A stretch of DNA of 64,000 nt, taken from positions 1 through 64,000 of the forward strand of contig JAQWYJ010000090.1 of NCBI GenBank assembly GCA_029254005.1. Reading direction: 5' to 3'. Below, one piece after another: positions 8,465 to 17,966 of the stretch; within the stretch, counting starts at the first letter, position 1, and the number at the start of each line of letters is the position of its first letter. The DNA is from Porticoccaceae bacterium (lineage in GTDB: Bacteria; Pseudomonadota; Gammaproteobacteria; Pseudomonadales; Porticoccaceae). A program made the position numbers and the translations under genes. A model generated the notes under the pieces. It saw only the letters and a program-made list of their open reading frames with translations. It was not told the DNA's origin and made no database searches.

Positions 8465-9130
8465 ATGAAAGCTTTTAAAACTGCAGTTTTTGTTGCAACG
8501 ATGATGACAGCAGCAACCGGAACAACCGCTGAAATTTCCGGTAACGTTGCACTGGGATCAGACTATTTTTTCCGCGGTGTTGATCAGGCTGGCGGCGAGG
8601 CGCTCTCTGGAGGTTTCGACGTAGCATTTGAAAATGGTTTTTATGCTGGGACTTGGGCCTCAAGCATCGACTTTAGTAACGGTCCGGAGTTGGATTACTA
8701 CGCAGGCTATGGTGGCTCATTTAGCGATTCTTTGAGCTTTGATGTCGGTTATTTGTTCTATGGGTATCCGGGCGACTCGGCGCTAGATTTTGAGGAGTTC
8801 TATGGCAGTCTTTCAATGGGCGATGCCACCGTTGGCTTTAACTACTCAGACGATTATTTCGACTCTACAGGCGAGACAACTTATTTGTATATTGACTATG
8901 GCTTTGCTTTAACTGAAAGCCTTAGTTTAGGCCTTCACTATGGCACGATTTCTGCGGACGACTCAGAAGCTTACAATGCGGTGTTTGGTGACACCATCGA
9001 TGACTACTCGATTTCACTCAGTACCGAATTCAGCGGTGTGGGTGTTGATTTGAGCTTGGTCGATTCCTCAGGCTCTGGTGCCTTAGACGCTGATACTCAG
9101 TTTGTGGTGACTTTTTCAAAGTCTTTGTAA
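8465..9130 (+). CDS. TorF-family putative porin
   Basis: A 221-residue outer-membrane protein. The start at 8465 gives a clean signal peptide (MKAFKTAVFVATMMTAATG, cleavage near TTA-E) and a GGGAG ribosome site. A TTG at 8450 is in frame but would spoil both. The mature part begins with the family motif VALGSDYFFRGVDQ. It then alternates short aromatic-rich strands (FYAGTWASSID, LDYYAGYGG, VGYLFYGYPG) and ends with a phenylalanine-containing strand, FVVTFSKSL, as beta-barrel proteins do. It is first in a sigma-54/NtrC-type operon with glnK and amt, so it probably lets nitrogen compounds across the outer membrane when nitrogen is short. The substrate is inference. Confidence 0.85.
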   Translation: MKAFKTAVFVATMMTAATGTTAEISGNVALGSDYFFRGVDQAGGEALSGGFDVAFENGFYAGTWASSIDFSNGPELDYYAGYGGSFSDSLSFDVGYLFYGYPGDSALDFEEFYGSLSMGDATVGFNYSDDYFDSTGETTYLYIDYGFALTESLSLGLHYGTISADDSEAYNAVFGDTIDDYSISLSTEFSGVGVDLSLVDSSGSGALDADTQFVVTFSKSL

Positions 9131-9157
9131 GTACAGACCTATTCACTAAACCCAATA

Positions 9158-9529
<372 letters not shown>

Positions 9530-9541
9530 ATTGAGGAATAA

Positions 9542-10780
9542 ATGATGAACGAAATATTTGAACTTCAGTATGCCCTAGATACATTTTACTTTTTAATGTG
9601 CGGCGCATTGGTGATGTGGATGGCAGCAGGGTTTGCTATGCTTGAAGCTGGCCTTGTCCGATCAAAGAATACTACTGAGATCCTGACTAAGAACATTGCT
9701 CTGTTCGCAGTGGCTTGCACTATGTATATGATCTGTGGATACGCAATTATGTATGGCGGTGATATTTTTCTCTCGTCCATAACTGGTGATGGTGCAACCG
9801 GGGCCGAGGAGCCAGCGACCTATGCACCGTCGGCTGACTTCTACTTCCAAGTTGTGTTTGTTGCTACTGCCATGTCAATTGTGTCAGGTTCAGTGGCAGA
9901 ACGGATGAAACTCTGGGCATTTTTGGCCTTTGCTGTTGTCATGAGTGGATTTATTTACCCGATGGAGGGCTCTTGGACGTGGGGTGGAAATTCAGTATTT
10001 GGCATGTACACACTGGGCGATCTTGGTTTTTCTGATTTTGCAGGCTCGGGCATTGTTCATCTTGCTGGTGCTTCCGCAGCTCTAGCCGGGGTTCTTCTGC
10101 TGGGTGCTAGAAAGGGCAAGTACGGCGCTAACGGATCAATTAATGCTATTCCAGGAGCCAATCTCCCGATGGCAACTTTGGGGACGTTCATTCTTTGGCT
10201 CGGCTGGTTTGGTTTCAACGGAGGTTCTGTTCTGGCCACTGCCTCTGTTGAAAGCGCTAACGCTGTTGCCGTAGTGTTTATGAATACCAATGCAGCTGCT
10301 AGTGGTGGCTTGATCGGTGCCTTAATTGTGGCACGGATAATGTTTGGCAAAGCAGATCTCACAATGGCTCTTAATGGTGCTCTTGCTGGCTTGGTTGCTA
10401 TCACCGCTGAGCCCTCCACGCCGACGGCACTTCAGGCGACTTTGTTTGGTGCCATGGGTGGAGTTTTGGTTGTGTTTAGTATTATCACTTTAGATAAATT
10501 GAAAATTGATGACCCTGTAGGTGCAATCTCTGTGCATGGTGTTGTTGGCCTTCTTGGTCTTTTACTTGTACCCCTGACTAATGATGGTTCGTCTTTCTTT
10601 GGTCAGTTGATTGGCGCGGCAACCATTTTTGTTTGGGTGTTTGGCTCAAGCTTAGTTGTATGGAGTATTTTGAAGGCAACTATGGGAATACGCGTATCCG
10701 AAGAAGAGGAGTTCTCCGGTGTTGATATTTCTGAATGTGGTATGGAAGCCTACCCCGAATTTGTAAGTTCCAAGTCCTAA
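9542..10780 (+). CDS. amt: Ammonium transporter Amt/AmtB
   Basis: A 412-residue inner-membrane ammonium channel of eleven helices. The first helix contains CGALVMWMAAGFAMLEAGLVR and the next NIALFAVACTMYMICGYA. The two pore histidines can be recognised in GIVHLAGASAALAG and GAISVHGVVGLLGLL. It lacks a classical signal peptide; the first hydrophobic segment appears to be the first helix. Start: two ATGs stand in tandem at 9542 and 9545, after GAGGA. It is co-transcribed with porin and glnK and followed by a strong terminator. The C-terminal tail (SEEEEFSGVDISECG) is the part that contacts GlnK in the family. Confidence 0.96.
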   Translation: MMNEIFELQYALDTFYFLMCGALVMWMAAGFAMLEAGLVRSKNTTEILTKNIALFAVACTMYMICGYAIMYGGDIFLSSITGDGATGAEEPATYAPSADFYFQVVFVATAMSIVSGSVAERMKLWAFLAFAVVMSGFIYPMEGSWTWGGNSVFGMYTLGDLGFSDFAGSGIVHLAGASAALAGVLLLGARKGKYGANGSINAIPGANLPMATLGTFILWLGWFGFNGGSVLATASVESANAVAVVFMNTNAAASGGLIGALIVARIMFGKADLTMALNGALAGLVAITAEPSTPTALQATLFGAMGGVLVVFSIITLDKLKIDDPVGAISVHGVVGLLGLLLVPLTNDGSSFFGQLIGAATIFVWVFGSSLVVWSILKATMGIRVSEEEEFSGVDISECGMEAYPEFVSSKS

Positions 10781-10798
10781 CGTTGATCCCCCTTTTGA

Positions 10799-10825
10799 CC
10801 GGGGCTTTATGCCCCGGTTTTTTTT
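10799..10825 (+). terminator. Rho-independent terminator after amt
   Basis: CCGGGGC and GCCCCGG form a seven-base GC stem with loop TTTAT, followed by eight T. It ends the porin-glnK-amt transcript and isolates the second PII gene, which must have its own promoter in 10826-10932. No convincing sigma-54 site was seen there. Confidence 0.93.
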
Positions 10826-10908
10826 GTATATCAAAAATCACTGTATAAAATAATTTGATTCTCAGAGATGCAATTTAAGGCAAAAACAGGTATCTTTCTA
10901 GTACCTGA

Positions 10909-11271
<363 letters not shown>

Positions 11272-11333
11272 AGCAGCGGAGGTGTGCCTCACTCAAAAAC
11301 TGATATGAGTGAATAAGGTACATTTTTTAAACA

Positions 11334-12104
11334 ATGTCCCCTCTGAGATTACGTTACATGAATACTGTAAGTCGATTCACTTGGTTATTTATTTTTGTTT
11401 TTAGTTCTGCTGGCGCCAAAACACCCGAATTAGACGCCGCAGAGTCTCAAATTATAATCGCTAAATTGGAAGCAGCCCGATCGAGTTTAAATTACCAAGT
11501 TATTGGTCGTGCACCTATTGAAAATTTTTATGAAGTGCAGGTTGAAAATGGACCCATTTTATATGTTTCTAAGGGAGGTGATTATTTTTTTGATGGTTCA
11601 CTCTATCAGGTCAAAGTAGGTCAATTTGTAGACGCCCGAAGCTTGCGGATGAATGATGAGAGAGAAGCGATTTTTGGCTCTTTATCTGTTGATGATATGA
11701 TTGTCTTTAAACCTAAAGGGACTACTCAAGGTATTATTAACGTTTTTACAGATGTTGATTGTGGTTTTTGTCGCAAGCTGCACAAAGAGGTTCCTCAGTT
11801 AAACAAGATGGGTATTGAAGTTCGATATCTTGCTTTTCCTCGAGCAGGAATTCCCTCTGATGCATACACTAAAATTGCAACTGCTTGGTGTTCTGATGAT
11901 CCCCAGGGCAGTTTAACAAGATCAAAAAATGGGCAGGATGACGCGCCTTCTGTGTGCGATAATAACCCGGTTGCTGAGCACTATGAGCTAGGACAGAAAC
12001 TTGGTGTCACAGGTACCCCAGCCATCGTTCTGATGGATGGTTCACTCATACCAGGTTATAAGAAGGCTGAAGAAATAGCTAAAATATTGGGGATAAAATC
12101 GTAA
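11334..12104 (+). CDS. dsbC: Periplasmic thiol:disulfide isomerase DsbC
   Basis: A 256-residue protein of the DsbC family, which reshuffles wrong disulfides in the periplasm and is kept reduced by DsbD. A hydrophobic signal (WLFIFVFSSAGA) is followed by the N-terminal dimerisation domain and the thioredoxin domain. The active site is Cys143-Gly-Phe-Cys146 in FTDVDCGFCRKLH. The cis-proline loop is VTGTPAIV. A second cysteine pair, Cys186 and Cys208, matches the structural disulfide of DsbC. The ATG at 11358 gives a shorter, more usual signal peptide and is an equal start choice. The neighbours hom and thrC are the usual ones in Pseudomonas relatives. Confidence 0.93.
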   Translation: MSPLRLRYMNTVSRFTWLFIFVFSSAGAKTPELDAAESQIIIAKLEAARSSLNYQVIGRAPIENFYEVQVENGPILYVSKGGDYFFDGSLYQVKVGQFVDARSLRMNDEREAIFGSLSVDDMIVFKPKGTTQGIINVFTDVDCGFCRKLHKEVPQLNKMGIEVRYLAFPRAGIPSDAYTKIATAWCSDDPQGSLTRSKNGQDDAPSVCDNNPVAEHYELGQKLGVTGTPAIVLMDGSLIPGYKKAEEIAKILGIKS

Positions 12105-12220
12105 GATGTGTCCTAAAAATAGAGCAAATGTCGCTCAAAATCTGGATTTTACAGCATAATTTTTATCAGTTTCTGTCACAGATGGTAATTGATAGAACCA
12201 ACATAAGTTAGGGGTTTTAG

Positions 12221-13531
12221 GTGAGGCGAGTAAAGGTAGGTATTTGCGGTCTTGGGACAGTAGGTGCTGGTGTTTTCAATGTTATATCTCGAAATATAGA
12301 TGCTATAAATGCTCGTGCTAATTGCCAAATTAGTATTTCTCAAGTGGGTTGCCGCCGTGACAATATAGACTGCGATTTGAGCAAAAGTAATGTCTCACGA
12401 GATATATTTGATGTTGCTAAGAATCCTGATGTAGACATTGTCGTTGAGTTGATCGGCGGGACAACCGTAGCGTTTGACTTGGTCATGACTGCTTTGAACA
12501 ACGGTAAGCATGTGGTTACTGCTAATAAAGCGTTAATAGCTGAACATGGCATGACGATTTTTGCGGAAGCGGCCTCGCGAGGCTTAATAGTGTCCTTCGA
12601 GGCAGCTGTAGCTGGCGGCATACCGATTATAAAAGCGCTTCGAGAGGGCTTAGCGGCTAATCAAGTGAATTGGCTAGCTGGTATCATTAACGGCACCACC
12701 AACTTTATTTTATCGCAAATGGATAGCAAGGGCCGTGAATTTTCCGATGTTTTGGCGGAAGCTCAGGCTAAAGGTTATGCTGAAGCTGACCCTACTTTTG
12801 ATGTTGAGGGTATTGATGCCTCCCATAAGTTGGCGATTCTAGCGTCTATTGCGTTTTCCACTCCATTATCTTTGGACGGTCTGTTCACCGATGGTATTAG
12901 TAAGCTAGAACCTCAAGATGTTACTTATGCCCGAGAGCTAGGTTACGCCATCAAGCATCTTGGCATTGCAAGACGATCTGAGGAGGGTATTGAACTTCGC
13001 GTTCATCCCACGTTGGTACCAGAAAGCTCGCTAATTGCGGGAGTTAATGATGTCTCAAATGCGATTATGGTTAATGCAGATGCTGTCGGTACAACGTTAT
13101 ATTATGGTCCTGGAGCAGGGTCAGAGCCCACTGCGTCAGCGGTAATTGCTGATGTTATTGATATTGCACGAGTGATGGATTCTTATCCTGATTCATGGGT
13201 GCCACCGCTGGGTTGTGATGCCGCACAGTTAAAGCAGCACAAAATTATGGATATTGAAGATGTTGAAACCGGCTTTTATATCCGTTTTTCAGCGCTAGAT
13301 AAGCCAGGTGTTCTGTCCGATGTAACCAAGATAATGAGTGATGCAGGTATTAGTATTGAGGCAATTATTCAGCGAGAACAACCTGCAGGTGAACATTATG
13401 TCAATGTCATTATTTTGACTAATGTTACAAAAGAAAAATTCTTAGATGAAGCGGTCGTGCATATTGAAAACCTTACAACGGTCCGTGGGAATGTAAATTT
13501 TATTCGCCTAGAATACTTAGATCAGATCTAA
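12221..13531 (+). CDS. hom: Homoserine dehydrogenase
   Basis: A 436-residue monofunctional homoserine dehydrogenase, reducing aspartate semialdehyde to homoserine for threonine and methionine synthesis. The NAD(P) motif GICGLGTVGAGV is at the N-terminus. The catalytic domain has GGIPIIKALREG, IINGTTNFIL and FDVEGIDASHKLAIL. A C-terminal ACT domain (about residues 355-430, beginning RFSALDKPGVLSDV) is the usual feedback module for threonine. The start is GTG, six bases after TTAGGGG. It forms an operon with thrC 53 bases downstream. No threonine-rich attenuator peptide was seen in the 116-base leader. Confidence 0.96.
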   Translation: MRRVKVGICGLGTVGAGVFNVISRNIDAINARANCQISISQVGCRRDNIDCDLSKSNVSRDIFDVAKNPDVDIVVELIGGTTVAFDLVMTALNNGKHVVTANKALIAEHGMTIFAEAASRGLIVSFEAAVAGGIPIIKALREGLAANQVNWLAGIINGTTNFILSQMDSKGREFSDVLAEAQAKGYAEADPTFDVEGIDASHKLAILASIAFSTPLSLDGLFTDGISKLEPQDVTYARELGYAIKHLGIARRSEEGIELRVHPTLVPESSLIAGVNDVSNAIMVNADAVGTTLYYGPGAGSEPTASAVIADVIDIARVMDSYPDSWVPPLGCDAAQLKQHKIMDIEDVETGFYIRFSALDKPGVLSDVTKIMSDAGISIEAIIQREQPAGEHYVNVIILTNVTKEKFLDEAVVHIENLTTVRGNVNFIRLEYLDQI

Positions 13532-13584
13532 GTATTATCCAAATAATAAATGATTTTTGATAATAATTGTCAGGACACTGATTC

Positions 13585-14982
13585 ATGAAATTTGTTAGTA
13601 CCAGAGGCGGTGTCGAGCCAAAAAGTTTTGAAGACGTTATTTTGACTGGCTTAGCTCCAGATGGTGGTCTCTTTGTTCCTGAGACCCTGCCTCGATTTAG
13701 CGAAGAAGAAATTGCCTCTTGGTCTAGTCTTTCTTATCAGCAATTAGCTTTTAAGGTGATGACGCCCTTTATGGCCGATTTCATGCCGTTAAAAGATTTA
13801 CAGCAGCTAATTGAGAAATCTTATGGGACTTTTCGCCATGAAGAGATAGCCCCACTTGTCAACACAGGTGGTAATCAATGGATTATGGAACTATTTCATG
13901 GGCCAACCTTAGCGTTTAAAGATTTTGCGCTGCAATTTTTAGGGAATTTGCTTGATTACACTCTGTCCAAGCGTCAGCAAAAAGTAGTGATCATGGGAGC
14001 GACCTCTGGTGATACTGGATCTGCTGCTATTGAAGGCTGTAGGCGCTGTGAGAATATCGATATCTTTATTTTGCATCCCCATGAGCGAGTTTCCGATGTG
14101 CAGCGCCGTCAGATGACAACAGTTAGAGCTGACAATATTCATAATATCGCTTTGCAGGGTAATTTTGATGATTGTCAAAATTTAGTCAAGGCTAGCTTTT
14201 CCGATCAATCTTTTTTGCCTGATGGTCGTCAATTGGTTGCTGTTAATTCCATTAACTGGGCTAGAATTATGGCCCAAATTGTCTATTATTTTTGGGCCTC
14301 ATTGCGCTTGGGTGGCCCACAAAAAACTGTGTCCTTTTCAGTTCCAACTGGTAATTTTGGTGATATTTTTGCAGGTTATCTTGCATCAAAAATGGGATTG
14401 CCGATTGAGCGTTTAGTCATAGCGACTAACCAAAATGACATATTACATCGTTGTCTAAGTAGAAATGATCATAGGACCTTGCCATTGACGGAAAGCTTGG
14501 CACCTAGTATGGATATTATGATTTCAAGTAACTTTGAACGACTTTTATTTGACTTGTATGACCGTGATGGTGCAGTAATAAGTCAGCTGATGAAAGACGC
14601 AAAAGCCGGCTCTATGATGCTTAGTGATAAGGCGTTAACAAAGGCTCGCCAGCTTTTTGCCAGTTTCCGCTGTGATGATCAGGGTATGGTAGATGTTATA
14701 AGGAATACCTATGAAAATACTGGTTACTTGTTGGATCCGCACACTGCTATTGGTCTTGCCGCAGCAAAAGAATGTAGTAGTGGCGATCAGATACCAATGA
14801 TCACATTGGCTACGGCACATCCGGCTAAATTTCCTGATGCAGTTAAGCGTGCCGGCTACCCTAATGATCCCGAGCTACCCGAACATATGGCAGATTTATT
14901 TGAACGTGAAGAGCGTTTCACTGTTCTGGGAAATAATGCCTCAGAGGTTCAGAAATTTATTTTTGGTAACTTGTCGCGCTGA
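13585..14982 (+). CDS. thrC: Threonine synthase
   Basis: A 465-residue pyridoxal-phosphate enzyme that converts O-phosphohomoserine to threonine, the last step of the pathway. It begins with the family's KFVSTRGG start. The PLP lysine lies in GPTLAFKDFALQF (near residue 113). The phosphate-binding loop is GATSGDTGSAA. The segment VPTGNFGDIFAGYLA and the C-terminal ATAHPAKFPDAV are also typical. Length and N-terminal domain fit the E. coli/Pseudomonas long class. It is co-directional with hom and followed by a small membrane-protein gene. Confidence 0.96.
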   Translation: MKFVSTRGGVEPKSFEDVILTGLAPDGGLFVPETLPRFSEEEIASWSSLSYQQLAFKVMTPFMADFMPLKDLQQLIEKSYGTFRHEEIAPLVNTGGNQWIMELFHGPTLAFKDFALQFLGNLLDYTLSKRQQKVVIMGATSGDTGSAAIEGCRRCENIDIFILHPHERVSDVQRRQMTTVRADNIHNIALQGNFDDCQNLVKASFSDQSFLPDGRQLVAVNSINWARIMAQIVYYFWASLRLGGPQKTVSFSVPTGNFGDIFAGYLASKMGLPIERLVIATNQNDILHRCLSRNDHRTLPLTESLAPSMDIMISSNFERLLFDLYDRDGAVISQLMKDAKAGSMMLSDKALTKARQLFASFRCDDQGMVDVIRNTYENTGYLLDPHTAIGLAAAKECSSGDQIPMITLATAHPAKFPDAVKRAGYPNDPELPEHMADLFEREERFTVLGNNASEVQKFIFGNLSR

Positions 14983-15038
14983 GGGTCTGTACTTGCCAAC
15001 TCAACGTACAATAAAACATTCACTGGTGAGAGTAGAGC

Positions 15039-15224
15039 ATGTTTGAAGAAAATAAGTTAACTAAAGAAGATCAAGAGCGTGTTGACCAATACTTGGATAG
15101 TGGCTTCAATAGTATAGAGCGCAAACCCTTCAAACCACTTCGCCTGTTAGCGGTAATTTGGGTGGTGGTAGCCTTGTTGGGTTTTGTAAGTTGGTATATT
15201 GGTAAACAAGCAGGGTATTTGTAA
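15039..15224 (+). CDS. Small membrane protein, DUF3094 family
   Basis: A 61-residue protein with a charged N-terminus and a single membrane helix near residues 33-52. The DUF3094 signature is present: LTKEDQERVDQYLDSG, then FNSIERKPFKP, then the helix (LLAVIWVVVALLGFVSWYI). The family is known mainly from Pseudomonas and relatives and has no assigned role. The gene starts with ATG after GTAGAGC and sits between thrC and the hydrolase gene, co-directional with both. Confidence 0.82.
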   Translation: MFEENKLTKEDQERVDQYLDSGFNSIERKPFKPLRLLAVIWVVVALLGFVSWYIGKQAGYL

Positions 15225-15260
15225 CAATAGTTGCCAAATTATTTTTCCTAAGGCTAGTTT

Positions 15261-16214
15261 ATGACGCTCACTTCGCAAATGCCTACGCCAACCATGGTCA
15301 AAACCAATGGTATTGAGTTAGAGGTCTTTGAGGCCGGTCAAGGCGGAGTTCCCATTGTGCTATGCCATGGTTGGCCAGAATTGGCCTATAGCTGGCGTCA
15401 TCAAATACCTGCATTGGTAGCAGCTGGTTATCATTGCATTGTCCCAAATCAGAGAGGCTATGGAGCCTCCAGTAAACCCACTGATGTAAATGCTTATGAC
15501 ATCCATCACCTCACTGATGACCAAAATGGGTTGCTTGATGCTCTGGGAATAGACCGTGCGATTTATGTGGGTCATGATTGGGGCGCTATTATGCTGTGGC
15601 AGCATGCACTCCTAAACCCCCAGCGTATTATTGCGTTGGCAAATATGTCGGTTCCTTTTAAGGTTCGAGAACCCTCGGAACCTGTGGCGTTTTGGGAAAA
15701 AATGCTGGGCGAAGAATTTTATTTAGTGCATTTTAATCGTTATCCAGACGTTGCAGCTAGATCATTTGAAAGCAATGTAAGACGGACCTTGCAGAATCTC
15801 TACAGAACTGATCATTGGCTAGATAGCAGCCCTGCGCAGCCGGACGGTTACACAATTGTAAAATCTGCAGAGATCGACAATACACGCGGTAAGTTGATGC
15901 TAAATGAAGAGGATTTGACGGTTTTTGTCGAGGCCTTTGAGCAGGGTGGTTTTGTAGCTCCCTGTAATTGGTATCGTAATTTTACTCGTAATTGGCAGAC
16001 TATGGCTGAGATTCCACAGACGATCGACCTGCCTTGTCTGATGATCTATGGTGAATACGATATGGTACCGAAAATTGATATGACAAGTTCGGTTGCTAAT
16101 TTAGAGGTAAAAACTTTATCTTGTGGCCATTGGATACAACAAGAGCAGCCTGAAAAAACTAACCAAATTTTGCTTGAATGGCTTGATCGCGTCGTCAAAC
16201 CCATGTTGGATTGA
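15261..16214 (+). CDS. Alpha/beta hydrolase, epoxide-hydrolase-like
   Basis: A 317-residue enzyme of the soluble epoxide hydrolase/haloalkane dehalogenase group. The oxyanion motif is LCHGWPE (HGXP), and the nucleophile is Asp in VGHDWGAIMLWQ. The distal acid region is LMIYGEYDMVPK, and the catalytic His is in SCGHWIQQEQP. The NQRGYGASSKP segment after strand four is typical. HGWP rather than the dehalogenase HGXP context favours epoxide hydrolysis by covalent alkyl-enzyme. No signal peptide is present. The natural substrate is not visible. Its stop codon is one base before the recJ start, so recJ is translated in its wake. Confidence 0.85.
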   Translation: MTLTSQMPTPTMVKTNGIELEVFEAGQGGVPIVLCHGWPELAYSWRHQIPALVAAGYHCIVPNQRGYGASSKPTDVNAYDIHHLTDDQNGLLDALGIDRAIYVGHDWGAIMLWQHALLNPQRIIALANMSVPFKVREPSEPVAFWEKMLGEEFYLVHFNRYPDVAARSFESNVRRTLQNLYRTDHWLDSSPAQPDGYTIVKSAEIDNTRGKLMLNEEDLTVFVEAFEQGGFVAPCNWYRNFTRNWQTMAEIPQTIDLPCLMIYGEYDMVPKIDMTSSVANLEVKTLSCGHWIQQEQPEKTNQILLEWLDRVVKPMLD

Positions 16215-16215
16215 T

Positions 16216-17955
16216 GTGGAGATTCAAACCCGTCACTTACCCTCAGTAGAGCCAAATTTTAATGCGACTATAGATCCTTTGCTAAAGAGAATTTATCAAG
16301 CTCGTGGGATCAATCAACAAAGAGATCTTGATAAACATTTAGCGAGCCTTCCTTCGCCGCATCTTCTGGCTGGTATGCCTATGGCGATAGCTCGGTTAAT
16401 TGAGTCCTTACAGCATGGCGAGCAGATTGTAATTATTGGTGACTTTGATGCAGATGGTGCTACCAGTTCTGCTCTGATGATGTTGGCACTCAAGGCCATG
16501 GGATTCCAAAAACTGGCATTTTTAGTACCAAATCGATTTGACTATGGTTATGGGTTGACCCCTGAAATTGTGCAATTAGCCACCCAATACCAACCGCAGC
16601 TTATTATTACAGTAGATAACGGGATCTCTAGTATTGAGGGCGTGGCTTATGCCTCAGCACTGGGCATTGACGTTATTGTTACTGACCACCATTTACCCGC
16701 AGAGACTCTGCCAGACGCTTTGGCAATTATTAATCCGAATCAGCCTAATTGTTCTTTTCCATCTAAGAGCTTAGCTGGCGTTGGTGTGGCATTTTACTTT
16801 TTGAGTGGCTTAAGGTCTGAGTTACGAGCCATGGGTTGGTTCACTGAACAAAATATCCAAGAACCAGCAATGGCAGTGTGGTTGGATCTGGTAGCTTTGG
16901 GAACAGTGGCCGATGTGGTGCCATTAGATCATGTTAATAGGGTGCTAATACATCAGGGACTTATGCGTATTCGTGCAGGAAAATGCCGGCCAGGCATCAA
17001 GGCATTGCTGCGTATCGCAGGTAAGAATTTAGAATCTATAGTCGCCTCTGATTTAGGTTTCGCCCTTGGTCCAAGACTAAATGCAGCAGGTCGCTTAGAT
17101 GATATATCCGTAGGTATTCAATGCTTAATGACCGATGATCTCAACGACGCTATGCAGGCAGCAACGGCCTTAGATCAGTTGAATCAAGATCGAAAGTTTA
17201 TTGAGCAAGGTATGCAACAGGACGCGATTCAAACATTGGATACATTATTACTTGCATCAGATAAGAACTTACCGTCTGCTTTATGCGTGTTTAATACTGA
17301 TTGGCATCAGGGTGTTGTCGGACTTGTGGCATCGCGTTTAAAAGAGAAATACTATCGCCCAGTGGTGGCTTTCGCTCGTGCAGAGGATGGTACTTTAAAA
17401 GGATCTTCTCGCTCCATACCTGGTTTTCATATCAGAGATGCCATGGAGGTGGTAGCAAGTCGTCATCCCGGTGTAATTACCAAGTTTGGTGGTCATGCTA
17501 TGGCAGCTGGGTTGACTCTGAATGAGAGTGATTTAGATGTTTTTGTTAAGGCATTCCAAAAACAGGCGTCTAAGGCTATTGCTCCTGAAGATTTAAAGGC
17601 AAAAATAATGACTGATGGAATCTTACAGCTCAGTCAGCTGACTATGGCCACAGCAGTTCTACTACGAGATTCAGGCCCCTGGGGTCAGCAGTTTCCAGAA
17701 CCTAGTTTTGAGGGAATCTTTAACTTAAAAAGTCAGCGTGTAGTGGGAGAAAACCATTTGAAAATTTCATTTTCTCACCCGTCAGCACCAACTAGCATGA
17801 TCGATGGTATTTACTTCAATATTGACCCTGAGCAGTGGCCAAGCCATGCCGTGGAGACTGTCCGATGTGTTTATCGATTGGACATAAATGAGTATCGCGG
17901 GACCAAGAAACTACAATTTTTGGTTCAATATATGACGCCAGTATCCAGTAAATAA
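16216..17955 (+). CDS. recJ: Single-stranded-DNA-specific exonuclease RecJ
   Basis: A 579-residue 5'-to-3' single-strand exonuclease for recombination and mismatch repair. The DHH domain shows IIGDFDADGATSSAL, the TVDNGISS motif and IVTDHHLP, which bind the catalytic metals. The DHHA1 domain contains FGGHAMAAGLTL. The open frame extends upstream to 16123 inside the hydrolase gene, but the GTG at 16216 gives the family-typical N-terminus (MEIQTRHLP, then PLLKRIYQARG) and avoids a 92-base overlap. A short GGA lies five bases before it. Position downstream of hom-thrC resembles the Pseudomonas neighbourhood. Confidence 0.94.
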   Translation: MEIQTRHLPSVEPNFNATIDPLLKRIYQARGINQQRDLDKHLASLPSPHLLAGMPMAIARLIESLQHGEQIVIIGDFDADGATSSALMMLALKAMGFQKLAFLVPNRFDYGYGLTPEIVQLATQYQPQLIITVDNGISSIEGVAYASALGIDVIVTDHHLPAETLPDALAIINPNQPNCSFPSKSLAGVGVAFYFLSGLRSELRAMGWFTEQNIQEPAMAVWLDLVALGTVADVVPLDHVNRVLIHQGLMRIRAGKCRPGIKALLRIAGKNLESIVASDLGFALGPRLNAAGRLDDISVGIQCLMTDDLNDAMQAATALDQLNQDRKFIEQGMQQDAIQTLDTLLLASDKNLPSALCVFNTDWHQGVVGLVASRLKEKYYRPVVAFARAEDGTLKGSSRSIPGFHIRDAMEVVASRHPGVITKFGGHAMAAGLTLNESDLDVFVKAFQKQASKAIAPEDLKAKIMTDGILQLSQLTMATAVLLRDSGPWGQQFPEPSFEGIFNLKSQRVVGENHLKISFSHPSAPTSMIDGIYFNIDPEQWPSHAVETVRCVYRLDINEYRGTKKLQFLVQYMTPVSSK

Positions 17956-17966
17956 GAACATAAATT

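Noticed and set aside
10057..10419. A 120-codon alanine-rich frame opposite amt
   Set aside because: Mirror of the glycine/alanine-rich helices of amt, which is a certain gene.
12105..12220. Threonine attenuator before hom
   Set aside because: No leader peptide rich in Thr or Ile codons and no terminator/antiterminator pair was found.
16123..16215. Extended N-terminus of recJ
   Set aside because: It would overlap the hydrolase gene by 92 bases, and the family start coincides with GTG 16216.
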